From NCBI GenBank assembly GCA_007130265.1, contig SLST01000504.1, positions 1 through 18,986 on the forward strand: DNA of 18,986 nt. Reading direction: 5' to 3'. A model generated the notes under the pieces. The model did not search any database. It was not told where the DNA came from and was given only the letters and a program-made list of their open reading frames with translations. The position numbers and the translations under genes were made by a program. This DNA is from Spirochaetales bacterium (GTDB taxonomy: Bacteria > Spirochaetota > Spirochaetia > DSM-27196 > SLST01). How positions within the stretch are numbered: position 1 is the first letter of the stretch; each line of letters opens with the position of its first letter. This document shows positions 1-8,037 of this stretch, in pieces.

Positions 1-126
1 CCCGTCGAGCCTGTTGTCGACACCGGCGAATCGCGGATCAGCCGATCTGCCGTCGCCGCGGTCGAGCAGACCAGGCGCGCCCATGCGCCGTACTGGGACT
101 TCGACGCACGCGCCATAGAGGAGTGA
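1..126 (+). CDS. C-terminal tail of an unidentified upstream gene (partial)
   Basis: Frame 1 is open from the left edge to a TGA at 124-126 and encodes 41 residues ending in WDFDARAIEE. The 5' part lies outside the window and I do not recognise the family. The stop sits directly at the ribosome binding site of the next gene (AGAGGAG at 117-123, GTG at 133), which is the spacing expected of co-transcribed genes. That arrangement is the main reason to believe this is a real gene end. With only 41 codons in GC-rich DNA, a chance open frame remains possible. Confidence 0.5.
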   Translation, partial: PVEPVVDTGESRISRSAVAAVEQTRRAHAPYWDFDARAIEE

Positions 127-132
127 CCTTTC

Positions 133-1266
133 GTGAGAAGCCGACCGACGGCTCGCGCGCGCCGAATGGCTTTCTGCCTGGCTCTCGCCGGCAGCATCGC
201 GCTCGCCGTCGAACCGGACCTCCCGCGCGTCGATGGACCTCGTCCGTCACTCACGCTCTCCTTCGTCGGCGACATCATGCATCACCTGGTGAACGCCGAG
301 ATGCCGGACTACGACCGGTTGTACGACGCGGTCCGGGATGTGCTCGCCGTTGACGATCTGAGCTTTGCCAACATCGAGTTCCCGGTCGACCCTGCGCAGG
401 AGCCCGCCGGCTTTCCGGTCTTCAACGGCAGCGTTGCGTACATAGAGGCGGCGATCCGCGGCGGATTCGACGTGTTTGCTCTGGCGAACAACCACACATA
501 CGACCTGGGGCCTGCCGGAGTTGCCGCGACGCGCGAGGTCTTCCGGGACCTCGAAGCGCGCGCCGCGATCTTCACGAACGGCATTCGAAGCGAACGCGGC
601 GCTGAGCTCGCGGCGACGGAGATCGTGTACCGCGGTTGGCGGATCGGCTTCGTTTCCATAACCTCCTTCTCCAACGTCTGGGGGTCGGGTCCGTACATCA
701 ACCTCGTGGACTACCTGAATCCGACGGCACGGTCACGCTTCCTCGATCGTGTCCGATCGTGGAGCGAGGAGTTCGATCTGCTCATCATCAGTGTACACGC
801 AGGGTCCGAGTACGTCCTTTCGCCCGTTGGTCACAAGGTGGAGTTCTTCCGCGAACTGTCGGACGCAGGTGCAGCAGTCGTCTGGGGGCACCATCCGCAC
901 GTGCTCCAGCCGTGGGAGCACCGCAACGGCGGTGTTATCATCTACAGCGCCGGAAACTTCATCTCTGCACAGCGGCGTCACCAGAGCCCCTATGTGCCGT
1001 TCGGGCGATGGGCTCCGACCGGCGACACGGCGATCTTCCAGGTGCGCGTCGAAGATCGGCAGGGAGGCGTCGAGTCGAGACTCGTGCGTATTCCGGCCTT
1101 TACGAAGTACCTCGATCCGGAACACGGGCTTGTTCTGCGCACCTTCGACGAGGTGATCGCCGGCGAGCTGTCGCTGCCGTGGCGGGCCTTCTATCTCGCG
1201 CGGTACGCTTTCATGAGGCGATTCGCCGCGACCGAGGCGTTCAGGGAGCTCGACCTTGTCCGATGA
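133..1266 (+). CDS. CapA family protein (PGA_cap metallophosphatase-like fold), secreted
   Basis: This 377-residue protein has the signature motifs of the CapA/PgsA (PGA_cap) family, which adopts a calcineurin-like phosphoesterase fold. They are GDIMHH at residues 46-51, NIEFP, ANNHTYDLG, ISVHAGSEY, GHHPHV at 252-257 and YSAGNF. The Asp, Asn and His residues in these motifs match the metal-binding positions of the fold. A basic start (RSRPTARARR) followed by a hydrophobic stretch to about residue 25 suggests export. The GTG at 133 is favoured because AGAGGAG lies 9 nt upstream; an ATG at 166 has no ribosome binding site. Family members act in poly-gamma-glutamate capsule synthesis, but no other capsule genes are visible, so the substrate is unknown. 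It ends 4 nt from the convergent radC-like gene. Confidence 0.88.
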   Translation: MRSRPTARARRMAFCLALAGSIALAVEPDLPRVDGPRPSLTLSFVGDIMHHLVNAEMPDYDRLYDAVRDVLAVDDLSFANIEFPVDPAQEPAGFPVFNGSVAYIEAAIRGGFDVFALANNHTYDLGPAGVAATREVFRDLEARAAIFTNGIRSERGAELAATEIVYRGWRIGFVSITSFSNVWGSGPYINLVDYLNPTARSRFLDRVRSWSEEFDLLIISVHAGSEYVLSPVGHKVEFFRELSDAGAAVVWGHHPHVLQPWEHRNGGVIIYSAGNFISAQRRHQSPYVPFGRWAPTGDTAIFQVRVEDRQGGVESRLVRIPAFTKYLDPEHGLVLRTFDEVIAGELSLPWRAFYLARYAFMRRFAATEAFRELDLVR

Positions 1267-1270
1267 TCGG

Positions 1271-1930
1271 TCACAGCTCGCCGTGTTCGAGAAAACTGTA
1301 GTACCCGCGGGAGCTGAAGATGACATGGTCGAGGACCGGTATCCCGAGCAGCTGCCCTGCCGACTGAAGCCGACGCGTTACCTCCAGGTCTTCAGCGCTC
1401 GGGTCGAGATTCCCGCTGGGATGGTTGTGCGCGAGTATCACCGACGCGGCGCGGTCGGTCAGGGGTGCGGCAAACACCTCGCGAGGATGGACGACCGTGC
1501 GGTTGACCAGACCTACGGTCACCACGCGCGCGGCGACGACTTCATGCGCGCCGTTGAGACTGAGCGCAAGGAAGCACTCCTGAGGTCGGTCGATGAACCG
1601 GTCGACGATCGGCATCACGTCCGCCGGCGAGCGGATCTTGCGCCGCTGCGGAGCAAGAATGCGTCGGCCGAGCTCGAACGCGGCGGCGAGCGCGGCGACT
1701 TTGGCCGGTCCGAGCCCCGGGATCGCCCGCAGATCGGTCGAGTGCGGGGCGCCGTTCTGCCGGTCGATCAGCGAGATCACCTGGCGCGAGACCTGGTCGA
1801 CCGGGCGTCCTGCGACGCCGCTGCCGATCAGCAGCGACACCAGTTCCTCGTCGCTGAGGACTCCCACTCCGTCGCGCTGGAACCTTTCGCGCGGCAGTAC
1901 TGCGGCGGCATCTGTCTGCAACTGCGTCAC
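1271..1930 (-). CDS. radC: RadC-family JAB/MPN domain protein
   Basis: The protein has the usual RadC layout. An N-terminal PRER...LSDEELVSLLIGSG segment is followed by a helix-hairpin-helix (IPGLGPAKVAAL) and a C-terminal JAB1/MPN metalloprotease-like domain with the zinc motif HNHPSG and downstream Asp (NLDPSAED). RadC was once called a DNA repair protein, but its biochemical role is unsettled. I chose the GTG at 1930 because it leaves about 12 residues before PRER, as is normal for the family, and frees about 80 bp for divergent promoters. An in-frame ATG at 2014 would give 247 residues, but it overlaps the start of the divergent gene and has no visible ribosome binding site. The stop faces the capA-like gene. 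Confidence 0.9.
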   Translation of the reverse strand: MTQLQTDAAAVLPRERFQRDGVGVLSDEELVSLLIGSGVAGRPVDQVSRQVISLIDRQNGAPHSTDLRAIPGLGPAKVAALAAAFELGRRILAPQRRKIRSPADVMPIVDRFIDRPQECFLALSLNGAHEVVAARVVTVGLVNRTVVHPREVFAAPLTDRAASVILAHNHPSGNLDPSAEDLEVTRRLQSAGQLLGIPVLDHVIFSSRGYYSFLEHGEL

Positions 1931-1977
1931 GTCACCTTGACGGTCCTGATTCGCCTGGTGCTTGATTACTCTCGTGG

Positions 1978-2006
1978 TTGCGAGGGCCGACCCGCCCCGG
2001 TAGTAT
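1978..2006 (+). promoter_or_regulatory. Putative sigma70-type promoter giving a leaderless transcript
   Basis: TTGCGA (1978-1983) and TAGTAT (2001-2006) are separated by exactly 17 bp. The expected start of transcription, about 7 nt after the -10 box, falls on the A of the ATG at 2013. No Shine-Dalgarno precedes that ATG, which is consistent with a leaderless message. Each box matches consensus at four of six positions, so chance is not excluded. Confidence 0.45.
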
Positions 2007-2012
2007 TTGCCC

Positions 2013-2246
2013 ATGCTCAGGCGCAGGAGTTTTCATTACCTCGTAGACGGTCTGACCAAGGAGAAGGCGATGATTCTCCGACAAAGCCTCGCGATCGTCC
2101 CCGAGATCCACTCGGTCGACGTGAACGTCGGTCGCAGCGCGATCGAAGTGACGGCACGACACGACGTCGCCGACCAGGTGCGCCTCGCCTGTTCGGTCGC
2201 CGGCGTGTACTACCGTACGCGTGTCGGTGTCTCGTCGCGGCCATGA
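2013..2246 (+). CDS. Small protein with HMA-like beta-alpha-beta-beta-alpha-beta pattern
   Basis: This is a 77-residue protein. Its predicted secondary structure follows the ferredoxin-like HMA order: strand (SFHYLVDGL), helix (TKEKAMILRQSLAIV), strand-strand (HSVDVNVGRSAIEVTA), helix (DVADQVRLACSVAG), strand (VYYRTRV). The CxxC metal site of true heavy-metal-associated domains is absent, so it probably does not bind metal as they do. Its TGA overlaps the ATG of the next gene (ATGA at 2243-2246), which supports reality and translational coupling to the OmpA-like protein. Possible starts are ATG 2013, TTG 2007, and ATG 2070 preceded by AAGGAG at 2058-2063. The last has the best ribosome binding site but would delete the first strand. 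Function unknown. Confidence 0.7.
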   Translation: MLRRRSFHYLVDGLTKEKAMILRQSLAIVPEIHSVDVNVGRSAIEVTARHDVADQVRLACSVAGVYYRTRVGVSSRP

Positions 2247-5044
2247 GGGCTCTATGGGTCATCGCAATCCTGCTGGTTGCCGCGGCGCCGGTGCGGGCCG
2301 GCGGGCGGGCGGAAGCAGGGGAGCCGGTCCGTGTCGCGGTGGGCGCCGAGCATCGCCGCCATCTGTCGCCCCACGGCGATGAGGCAGTTCTCGAGATCAA
2401 CCTCGAGTTCGAACCCGAGAACGCGGCGATCGAATCGCTGTCGTTCTCAGTCTACGGTGCCTCTGCGCCGTTCGTCGGACAGCTCGTGTACCGGAGGGAG
2501 TACCGCAGAGGTCCGTTTGGAATCCGGTTGCCGGCGGCCCTCGTCTGGGATGCGACCTTCCTCGGCTCGCCGTTCGGCGTGGACGGTAAGCCGGTGCCGG
2601 ACGGCGACTACTCCTACGAGATCGCCGTCGTCGGGACCGGTGGTCGACCTTTCCGGACGCCGCCGCTGCCGGTCGTCGTTGATACGAGCCCGCCGACCAT
2701 CGCCTCAGTGTCGGCCGAGTACGACGTGTTCTCGCCCACCGGCGACGGGTATCGTGACACGGTCCAGATATCGCAGCGCGGATCTCAGGAAGAGCGGTGG
2801 ATCGGGCGGATACGCAACGAGGCGCAGCGCGTGGTCCGCGAGTTCACGGCGTACGGCTCGACCCCGCCCGACATCGAGTGGGACGGAAGATCCGACGAGG
2901 GTGCGATCGTTCCCGATGGACGGTACGAGTATGTGCTCGTCGGTGTCGATCGCGCCGGGAACCGCAGCGAGAGCGAGCCCGTCCCGCTGATCGTCCACAC
3001 GAGGATCGACGGCGTGAGGCTTTTGCCGCACGCGACCGTCGCGCCGGTCACGGCCGGCGGCGAGCTCGCTCCCGTGAGGTACGACGTGACGGTCTCCGGT
3101 CCGGCCGACGTCGTCTCCTGGCGTTTCGACGTGACGCCTCTCTTTGGGCCTGCGGATCGTCGGTCGCGGGTGCCCCGCGAGGGCGAGGGGGCGCCGCCCG
3201 AACAGATCGTGCTCACCGGTCACGACGCGGCCGGCCAAGAGCTATCCGAGGGTGAATACGAGGTCACGCTGACGGTGGAGTACCGTAGCGGCGTCCGCGT
3301 TCGCTCTGCCGGGGTCCCCTATATCGTCGATCGCACCGCTCCCCATGGTCGACTCGTCGCGCAGACGGCGCCTTCGCCGTCCGATGAGCCCGAAGAGCTC
3401 GTTTTCGGCGGCTCCGGCCGCGTGGAGGTCGAGTTCTCGGCCGTCGTCTCGGACGACCGTTGGGTGCTCCACCTGTCCCGTGACGGGCGGACCGAGCGGC
3501 TCCCGCTCACGCACCTCGGGCTGCGCGGCGAGCAGCTCTCCTACTCCTGGGACGGACGCGATCTGTCCGGCCGCCCGATGCCCGACGGCCGCTACCGGAT
3601 TACGCTCCACGGGACCGATCGCGCCGGCAACGCCGGGGCAACCAACGAGGTTCGGGTCGTCAAGGACACCCGACCGTCCTCCGCGACGCTTGCCGCCGAC
3701 CCGCGGAGGTTCTCGGCGTTCGCCGAGGACGCGCCCGATTCGGTCGTTCTGACGACCAGGATCACCCCGCCGGACAGGATCTCCTCGTCACGTCTGGAGA
3801 TTATGGACGTTCACGGGCGCGTGGTCCGCAGGTGGCACGACAGTGACCAGAGACGGTTCGAGTGGTCAGGTCGTACCGACGTCGGCGCTCAGGTTCCCGA
3901 CGGCAGCTACACTGCGAGGCTCGAGGTCCACCACGTCAACGGCAATCGTACCGTCGCAACGGCGGGTCCGATCGTCGTCGACACGCAGCCCCCGACGGTT
4001 TACCAGCTCGACGCGCCCTACCGAGTCGTGCGCCCGACCGGTGACGGCTACCGTGACACCGTGCGGATTCTCCAGTGGACGTCCGACGCGGTGTGGACCG
4101 GACGCGTCGTCGACGCTCAGGGTCGGGTGGTCGCCGAACGGCGTTGGAGTGAGCGTGCCGAGGATTTCACGTGGGACGGGCGCGACGAGGCCGGCTCGAC
4201 CGTCGCGGACGGCGAGTATACCTACGAGCTTCTTGGTCGCGACGAGGTGGGAAATCTGCAGCGAGCGCAGCTCCTTCTGGTCGTCGATACCACCTCGCTG
4301 CCGGCGTTTCGACGGCCGCCCCACCTTTCGATCGCCGCCGTTCCGCTTCTCTTCGTCCCGTCCGTCGACCGTGACGGCCGGCCGCTCACACTCTCGCTCG
4401 AAGCCTCGGGCCCGAACGAGATCGCAGCCTGGTCGGTGGAGTTCTCCGACGCGACCGGCGACCCGGTGAGGTCTTTTCGCGGGGATGGGCCGCCTCCGGC
4501 GGAGCTGGAGTGGGACGGGCGGTACGCCGACGGCAGACTCGTCGAGAGCGCATCCGCGTATCGCGCCGTCCTCGCGGCCACCGACGTCTACGGCAACCGG
4601 AGCGAGGCGGCCGTTCGCGTGGAAACCGGAGTGCTCGTGCTGCGTGACGGGATTCTCCCTCGGGTGATGGTTCCAAGCGTCGTCTTTCCGTGGATGAGTG
4701 CCGACCTGCTCGCCGTGGACGAAGCGTCACGGCGACGTAATCTCGATGCGCTTCGAAGCCTCGCTGAGGTATTGCGTCGATCCCCGGAACATGAGATTCT
4801 ACTCGAGGGCCATGCGTCGAGCGACGAGTATGAGGATCAACCGCGGATCGACTCCCGCAGACGCGAGCAGCTGGCAACGCTATCCGCGACGAGGGCGGAG
4901 AGCGTCCGGCGTGCCTTGGCGCTCCTGGGGGTCGAACCCGGCCGGATGAGTGTCGTGAGCTACGGTGATGCCCGGCCGGTCGTCGCTCCTGAGGACCGCG
5001 AGAATCGTTGGAGGAATCGTCGGGTGGAGTTTATCTTGAGGTAA
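2243..5044 (+). CDS. Secreted FlgD-like Ig-repeat protein with C-terminal OmpA-like domain (paralogue 1)
   Basis: This is a 933-residue exported protein. A signal peptide (1-19, VRA before GGRAEA) is followed by seven repeats of about 105-112 residues. Each repeat carries a WDG...G...vpDG.Y.Y...D..GN signature like that of the FlgD Ig-like domain, with the W-position near residues 102, 213, 324, 436, 541, 644 and 757. The third repeat is degenerate (VLTGHDAAG). The last 120 residues are an OmpA-C-like domain with LLEGHA, LSATRAESV and NRRVEF. There is no beta-barrel and no lipobox Cys, so it is probably periplasmic and may contact peptidoglycan. The ATG at 2243 overlaps the preceding stop and starts a clean signal peptide. 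The same frame is open back to 1256, but that stretch is antisense to radC. Confidence 0.88.
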   Translation: MRALWVIAILLVAAAPVRAGGRAEAGEPVRVAVGAEHRRHLSPHGDEAVLEINLEFEPENAAIESLSFSVYGASAPFVGQLVYRREYRRGPFGIRLPAALVWDATFLGSPFGVDGKPVPDGDYSYEIAVVGTGGRPFRTPPLPVVVDTSPPTIASVSAEYDVFSPTGDGYRDTVQISQRGSQEERWIGRIRNEAQRVVREFTAYGSTPPDIEWDGRSDEGAIVPDGRYEYVLVGVDRAGNRSESEPVPLIVHTRIDGVRLLPHATVAPVTAGGELAPVRYDVTVSGPADVVSWRFDVTPLFGPADRRSRVPREGEGAPPEQIVLTGHDAAGQELSEGEYEVTLTVEYRSGVRVRSAGVPYIVDRTAPHGRLVAQTAPSPSDEPEELVFGGSGRVEVEFSAVVSDDRWVLHLSRDGRTERLPLTHLGLRGEQLSYSWDGRDLSGRPMPDGRYRITLHGTDRAGNAGATNEVRVVKDTRPSSATLAADPRRFSAFAEDAPDSVVLTTRITPPDRISSSRLEIMDVHGRVVRRWHDSDQRRFEWSGRTDVGAQVPDGSYTARLEVHHVNGNRTVATAGPIVVDTQPPTVYQLDAPYRVVRPTGDGYRDTVRILQWTSDAVWTGRVVDAQGRVVAERRWSERAEDFTWDGRDEAGSTVADGEYTYELLGRDEVGNLQRAQLLLVVDTTSLPAFRRPPHLSIAAVPLLFVPSVDRDGRPLTLSLEASGPNEIAAWSVEFSDATGDPVRSFRGDGPPPAELEWDGRYADGRLVESASAYRAVLAATDVYGNRSEAAVRVETGVLVLRDGILPRVMVPSVVFPWMSADLLAVDEASRRRNLDALRSLAEVLRRSPEHEILLEGHASSDEYEDQPRIDSRRREQLATLSATRAESVRRALALLGVEPGRMSVVSYGDARPVVAPEDRENRWRNRRVEFILR

Positions 5045-5071
5045 AAGCCGAATTCGAGAAGGAAGGACAGT

Positions 5072-7894
5072 ATGCGCAGGATCGTCATTGGAGTCATCGT
5101 GGCCTTCGTTGCTGCGACCGCATTTGCCGGTGGTCGTGCTGAGGCGCCCCAGGTTGATGTAGACACGGAAGACGTCGTCTACATATCGCCGCAGAGCTCG
5201 CCCGGTATCCAGGACGTCCTGACGATCCCGATTTCGGTCGTGGAGATACCCGGCAATCGTGTCGTGGTCGCCTACGAGCTGGTCGTCACCGATCCCGACG
5301 GGAACATCGTCTGGGTCGATTCAGGCGTAGACGAGTCCGAGCGTCCCGGGTTCTTTGGTCGTCTCATGCAAGGACTCGGGCTTCGCGAACGGGAAACCAC
5401 CGTTCAGATACCTGAGCGCGTGGAGTGGGACGGAACCTACCAGGGTTCACCGATCGCCCCCGACGGCACTCCGGTCCCGGAGGGCGAGTACGAGTATGTC
5501 CTGACGGTGGTAGACAACAGGGAAGACACCGCGACGAGTGAACCAAGGACCGTCGTGGTGGACAATACCCCGCCCTCGGCCACCGCTGTCGTCGATCATA
5601 CCGTGTTTGAGCCCGGTGGGCGCCGGGGTACGATCACGCTTACACAGGAAACCAGCGTCGAGGATGAGTGGGTCGGGCGGATCGCCCGCGACGGCGACGT
5701 CATATACGAGGTGAGTTGGGCCGGACAGGCCGTCGAGACCTTCACCTGGGACGGCCGCAATCTCGCCGGGGTGGAGGTCGAGGACGGTGAGTACGTCTAT
5801 TCCCTGACCGCGACGGACCGGGCAGGCAATACCGGCTCGATCGAGCCTGTTACCGTGGTCGTCGACACCGAGCCCCGTCCGCTGGACATAGTCGCCTCGA
5901 CGCCGGCGTTCTCGCCGAACGACAGCGGCGTCAAGGACACCGTCACGTTGACGTTCGGTCGCCCGACGCTGCTGCGTCTGGAAAGCGCGGTGATCGAAGT
6001 CACCGACGAAGAGGGTCGGTCGGTCGGTAGCGTGGAGGTAGGACAGCGGATCGCGGAGTCCGTCGTGCTGACGGGGTACCTCGATCAGGCACGGACTCAA
6101 CGAGCCCCCGAAGGGACGTATCTGGTGTCCGTCACCGCGACGTATGGGAACGGCGCGATCTCCGAGGCCGGGCCCATCTCGATCACGCTCGATGTCACGC
6201 CGCCTGCCGGCTCGATCAGCGTTTCGGATACGATCTTCAGCCCCGACGGCAGCGGGCTGAAGGACACGGTGCGCATCGTTCACAGCGTGGACGACGACGC
6301 CTACTGGACCGGGCAGATATCGCGACCCGGCGAGGATGTAATTGAAACGATCCGGTTCGGTCGTGAGGTGCCGCCGGTGGTGATCTGGGGCGGGACCGAT
6401 CTCGACACCAGTCCGGTGCCCGACGGAACCTACGCGTACAGCCTCTACGGTGAGGACGAAGCCGGAAACCGGACGCAGACCAACGAAATCCGGGTGACCG
6501 TCGACCGTCGGCCTACCGATGTCGACCTGCGGGTCAGTCGCGAATACTTCGCTCCGGGAAGCGGAGAGCGGGGTGACTCGGTCGTCGTGACTCCGGTGCT
6601 CTCGGTTCCGGATGGAATCGCGCAGTACTCATTCCGCGTGATGGACGGTTCGGGGAACGAAGTGTTCTCCGGGCAGGGAGAAGGCGCGTTGCCGCGACAG
6701 ATCGTGTGGGACGGCCGGGGTCCCGACGGCGAGATCCTCCCTGAGGGCGAGTACGTCGGCGTGCTCGATCTCGTCTACCACAAGGGCAACCGACCACGGG
6801 CGCTCACGCCGGTGGTGACCATCGACCAGACGATACCGCAGGTGTCCCTGCGCGGGTCCGCGTCACAGATCACCCCCGACGTGGACGGCGACGATCAGAC
6901 GGTCTCGTTCATCCCCTTCGTCCATCCGGTCGACGAGATTGTTCGGTTCACCGGACAGATCCAGTCGCTAGACGGACGGGTGGTCCGCGAGGTGACCGGT
7001 ACGACACCGGTCGGAACCGCGTACTGGGATGGGACGACGCGCACGGGACAGCTTGCGCCGGACGGGTCGTACGTCGGCGTGCTCGAGGTCGAGCACCGCA
7101 ACGGCATCGTCCGACGCGCCCAGTCGGAGGCGATCGCTCTCAGCACCGTCGACTATGTCGGCCCGCCGCCGGTCGCGCTGCGGCTCAACCCCCAGACCTT
7201 CGCCCCGGACGGCGACGGCGTGCGAGACACCGTGATGGTGACCCTGGCAATCGGTGACGGACGACCGATCTCCGAGTGGACGCTCACGGTTCGCGATCCG
7301 GACGGCTCGGTCTTCTTCCAGTTCACCGGCGAGGGTGATCCGGCACGTTCCTTCGAGTGGGACGGTCACAGCGACGCAGGCGACCGTGTGCGGATGGCGA
7401 CCGACTACGACGTCGAGTACGAGGTTACCGATGCGCAGGGGAACGTCGCCCGCGGCAGCGAGGTGCTGACTGTCGACATCCTCACGGTTGAGCGCTACGG
7501 CATGCGAAAGATCGATCTTCCCGACATCATCTTCGAGGGCTTCACGACGAGATACCTGAACTGGAACAAGGAGCTTTCCGAGCAGAACGTCGTTGTTCTC
7601 AACCAGATCGCGGACGCGCTGCAGAAGTTCCCCAACTATCGCATCGAGCTCCATGGTCACGCGGTCAGCGTGCTCTACCACGATGAACGCCTCTCCGACC
7701 TCGAGCACGAACAGACGCTGTTGCCGCTGAGTGAGGGGCGTGCGCGGACGATACGCGAGGCGTTGGCGAATCGCGGTGTGGACGCCGGTCGCTTCTCGCT
7801 CGAGTGGTGGGGCAAACTGCGGCCGCTCGTGCCGTTCAGCGACCTCGACGAACGGTTCATCAACCGTCGCGTCGAGTTCTACCTGGATCGCTGA
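5072..7894 (+). CDS. Secreted FlgD-like Ig-repeat protein with C-terminal OmpA-like domain (paralogue 2)
   Basis: This 940-residue tandem paralogue lies 27 nt after the previous gene. Its ATG is preceded by a purine-rich GAAGGAAGGA site. The architecture is the same: a signal peptide (1-19, AFA before GGRAEA), then seven Ig-like repeats with the W-position near residues 119, 226, 333, 439, 546, 652 and 763. Again the third is degenerate (VLTGYLDQA). Several repeats carry an FSPDGSG.kDTV-type motif, as in CHU_C/FlgD-like domains. The C-terminal ~120 residues are OmpA-like (IELHGHA, LSEGRARTI, FINRRVEFYLDR) with a long insert after GHA. It likely works with its neighbour in the periplasm as a structural or scaffold protein; the partner is unknown. 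Confidence 0.88.
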   Translation: MRRIVIGVIVAFVAATAFAGGRAEAPQVDVDTEDVVYISPQSSPGIQDVLTIPISVVEIPGNRVVVAYELVVTDPDGNIVWVDSGVDESERPGFFGRLMQGLGLRERETTVQIPERVEWDGTYQGSPIAPDGTPVPEGEYEYVLTVVDNREDTATSEPRTVVVDNTPPSATAVVDHTVFEPGGRRGTITLTQETSVEDEWVGRIARDGDVIYEVSWAGQAVETFTWDGRNLAGVEVEDGEYVYSLTATDRAGNTGSIEPVTVVVDTEPRPLDIVASTPAFSPNDSGVKDTVTLTFGRPTLLRLESAVIEVTDEEGRSVGSVEVGQRIAESVVLTGYLDQARTQRAPEGTYLVSVTATYGNGAISEAGPISITLDVTPPAGSISVSDTIFSPDGSGLKDTVRIVHSVDDDAYWTGQISRPGEDVIETIRFGREVPPVVIWGGTDLDTSPVPDGTYAYSLYGEDEAGNRTQTNEIRVTVDRRPTDVDLRVSREYFAPGSGERGDSVVVTPVLSVPDGIAQYSFRVMDGSGNEVFSGQGEGALPRQIVWDGRGPDGEILPEGEYVGVLDLVYHKGNRPRALTPVVTIDQTIPQVSLRGSASQITPDVDGDDQTVSFIPFVHPVDEIVRFTGQIQSLDGRVVREVTGTTPVGTAYWDGTTRTGQLAPDGSYVGVLEVEHRNGIVRRAQSEAIALSTVDYVGPPPVALRLNPQTFAPDGDGVRDTVMVTLAIGDGRPISEWTLTVRDPDGSVFFQFTGEGDPARSFEWDGHSDAGDRVRMATDYDVEYEVTDAQGNVARGSEVLTVDILTVERYGMRKIDLPDIIFEGFTTRYLNWNKELSEQNVVVLNQIADALQKFPNYRIELHGHAVSVLYHDERLSDLEHEQTLLPLSEGRARTIREALANRGVDAGRFSLEWWGKLRPLVPFSDLDERFINRRVEFYLDR

Positions 7895-7913
7895 GCAGGC
7901 CCGGAAGACCACC

Positions 7914-7944
7914 GGGAGGCAGGTTCTTTCCAGACCTGCCTCCC
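7914..7944 (+). terminator. Hairpin terminator candidate after the OmpA-like pair
   Basis: GGGAGGCAGGT (7914-7924) pairs perfectly with ACCTGCCTCCC (7934-7944) around a 9-nt loop. This gives an 11-bp GC-rich stem 20 nt after the stop. The sequence after it is CT-rich rather than a T-run, so intrinsic termination strength is uncertain. Its place between an operon end and a strong promoter supports the call. Confidence 0.65.
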
Positions 7945-7982
7945 ACCTCCTCTCTCACGGTAAGGGTCTCGCCTCAGCGCAG

Positions 7983-8011
7983 TTGACGAGGCCCTATTGC
8001 CTTTGTATTCT
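7983..8011 (+). promoter_or_regulatory. Strong sigma70-type promoter of the Ala-rich protein gene
   Basis: TTGACG (7983-7988), a 17-bp spacer and TATTCT (8006-8011). The expected start is near 8018. It is followed by AAAGGAG (8026-8032) and an ATG at 8038, so the untranslated leader would be about 20 nt. Both the promoter and the ribosome binding site are close to consensus, suggesting high expression. Confidence 0.75.
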
Positions 8012-8037
8012 ACGCGTCATAGCTCAAAGGAGTCAGA

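Noticed and set aside
1256..2242. Upstream 329-codon extension of the first OmpA-like frame
   Set aside because: It is antisense to the radC-like gene and overlaps the small HMA-like gene. The residues are Arg/Asp-rich without domain character, whereas a clean signal peptide begins at 2243.
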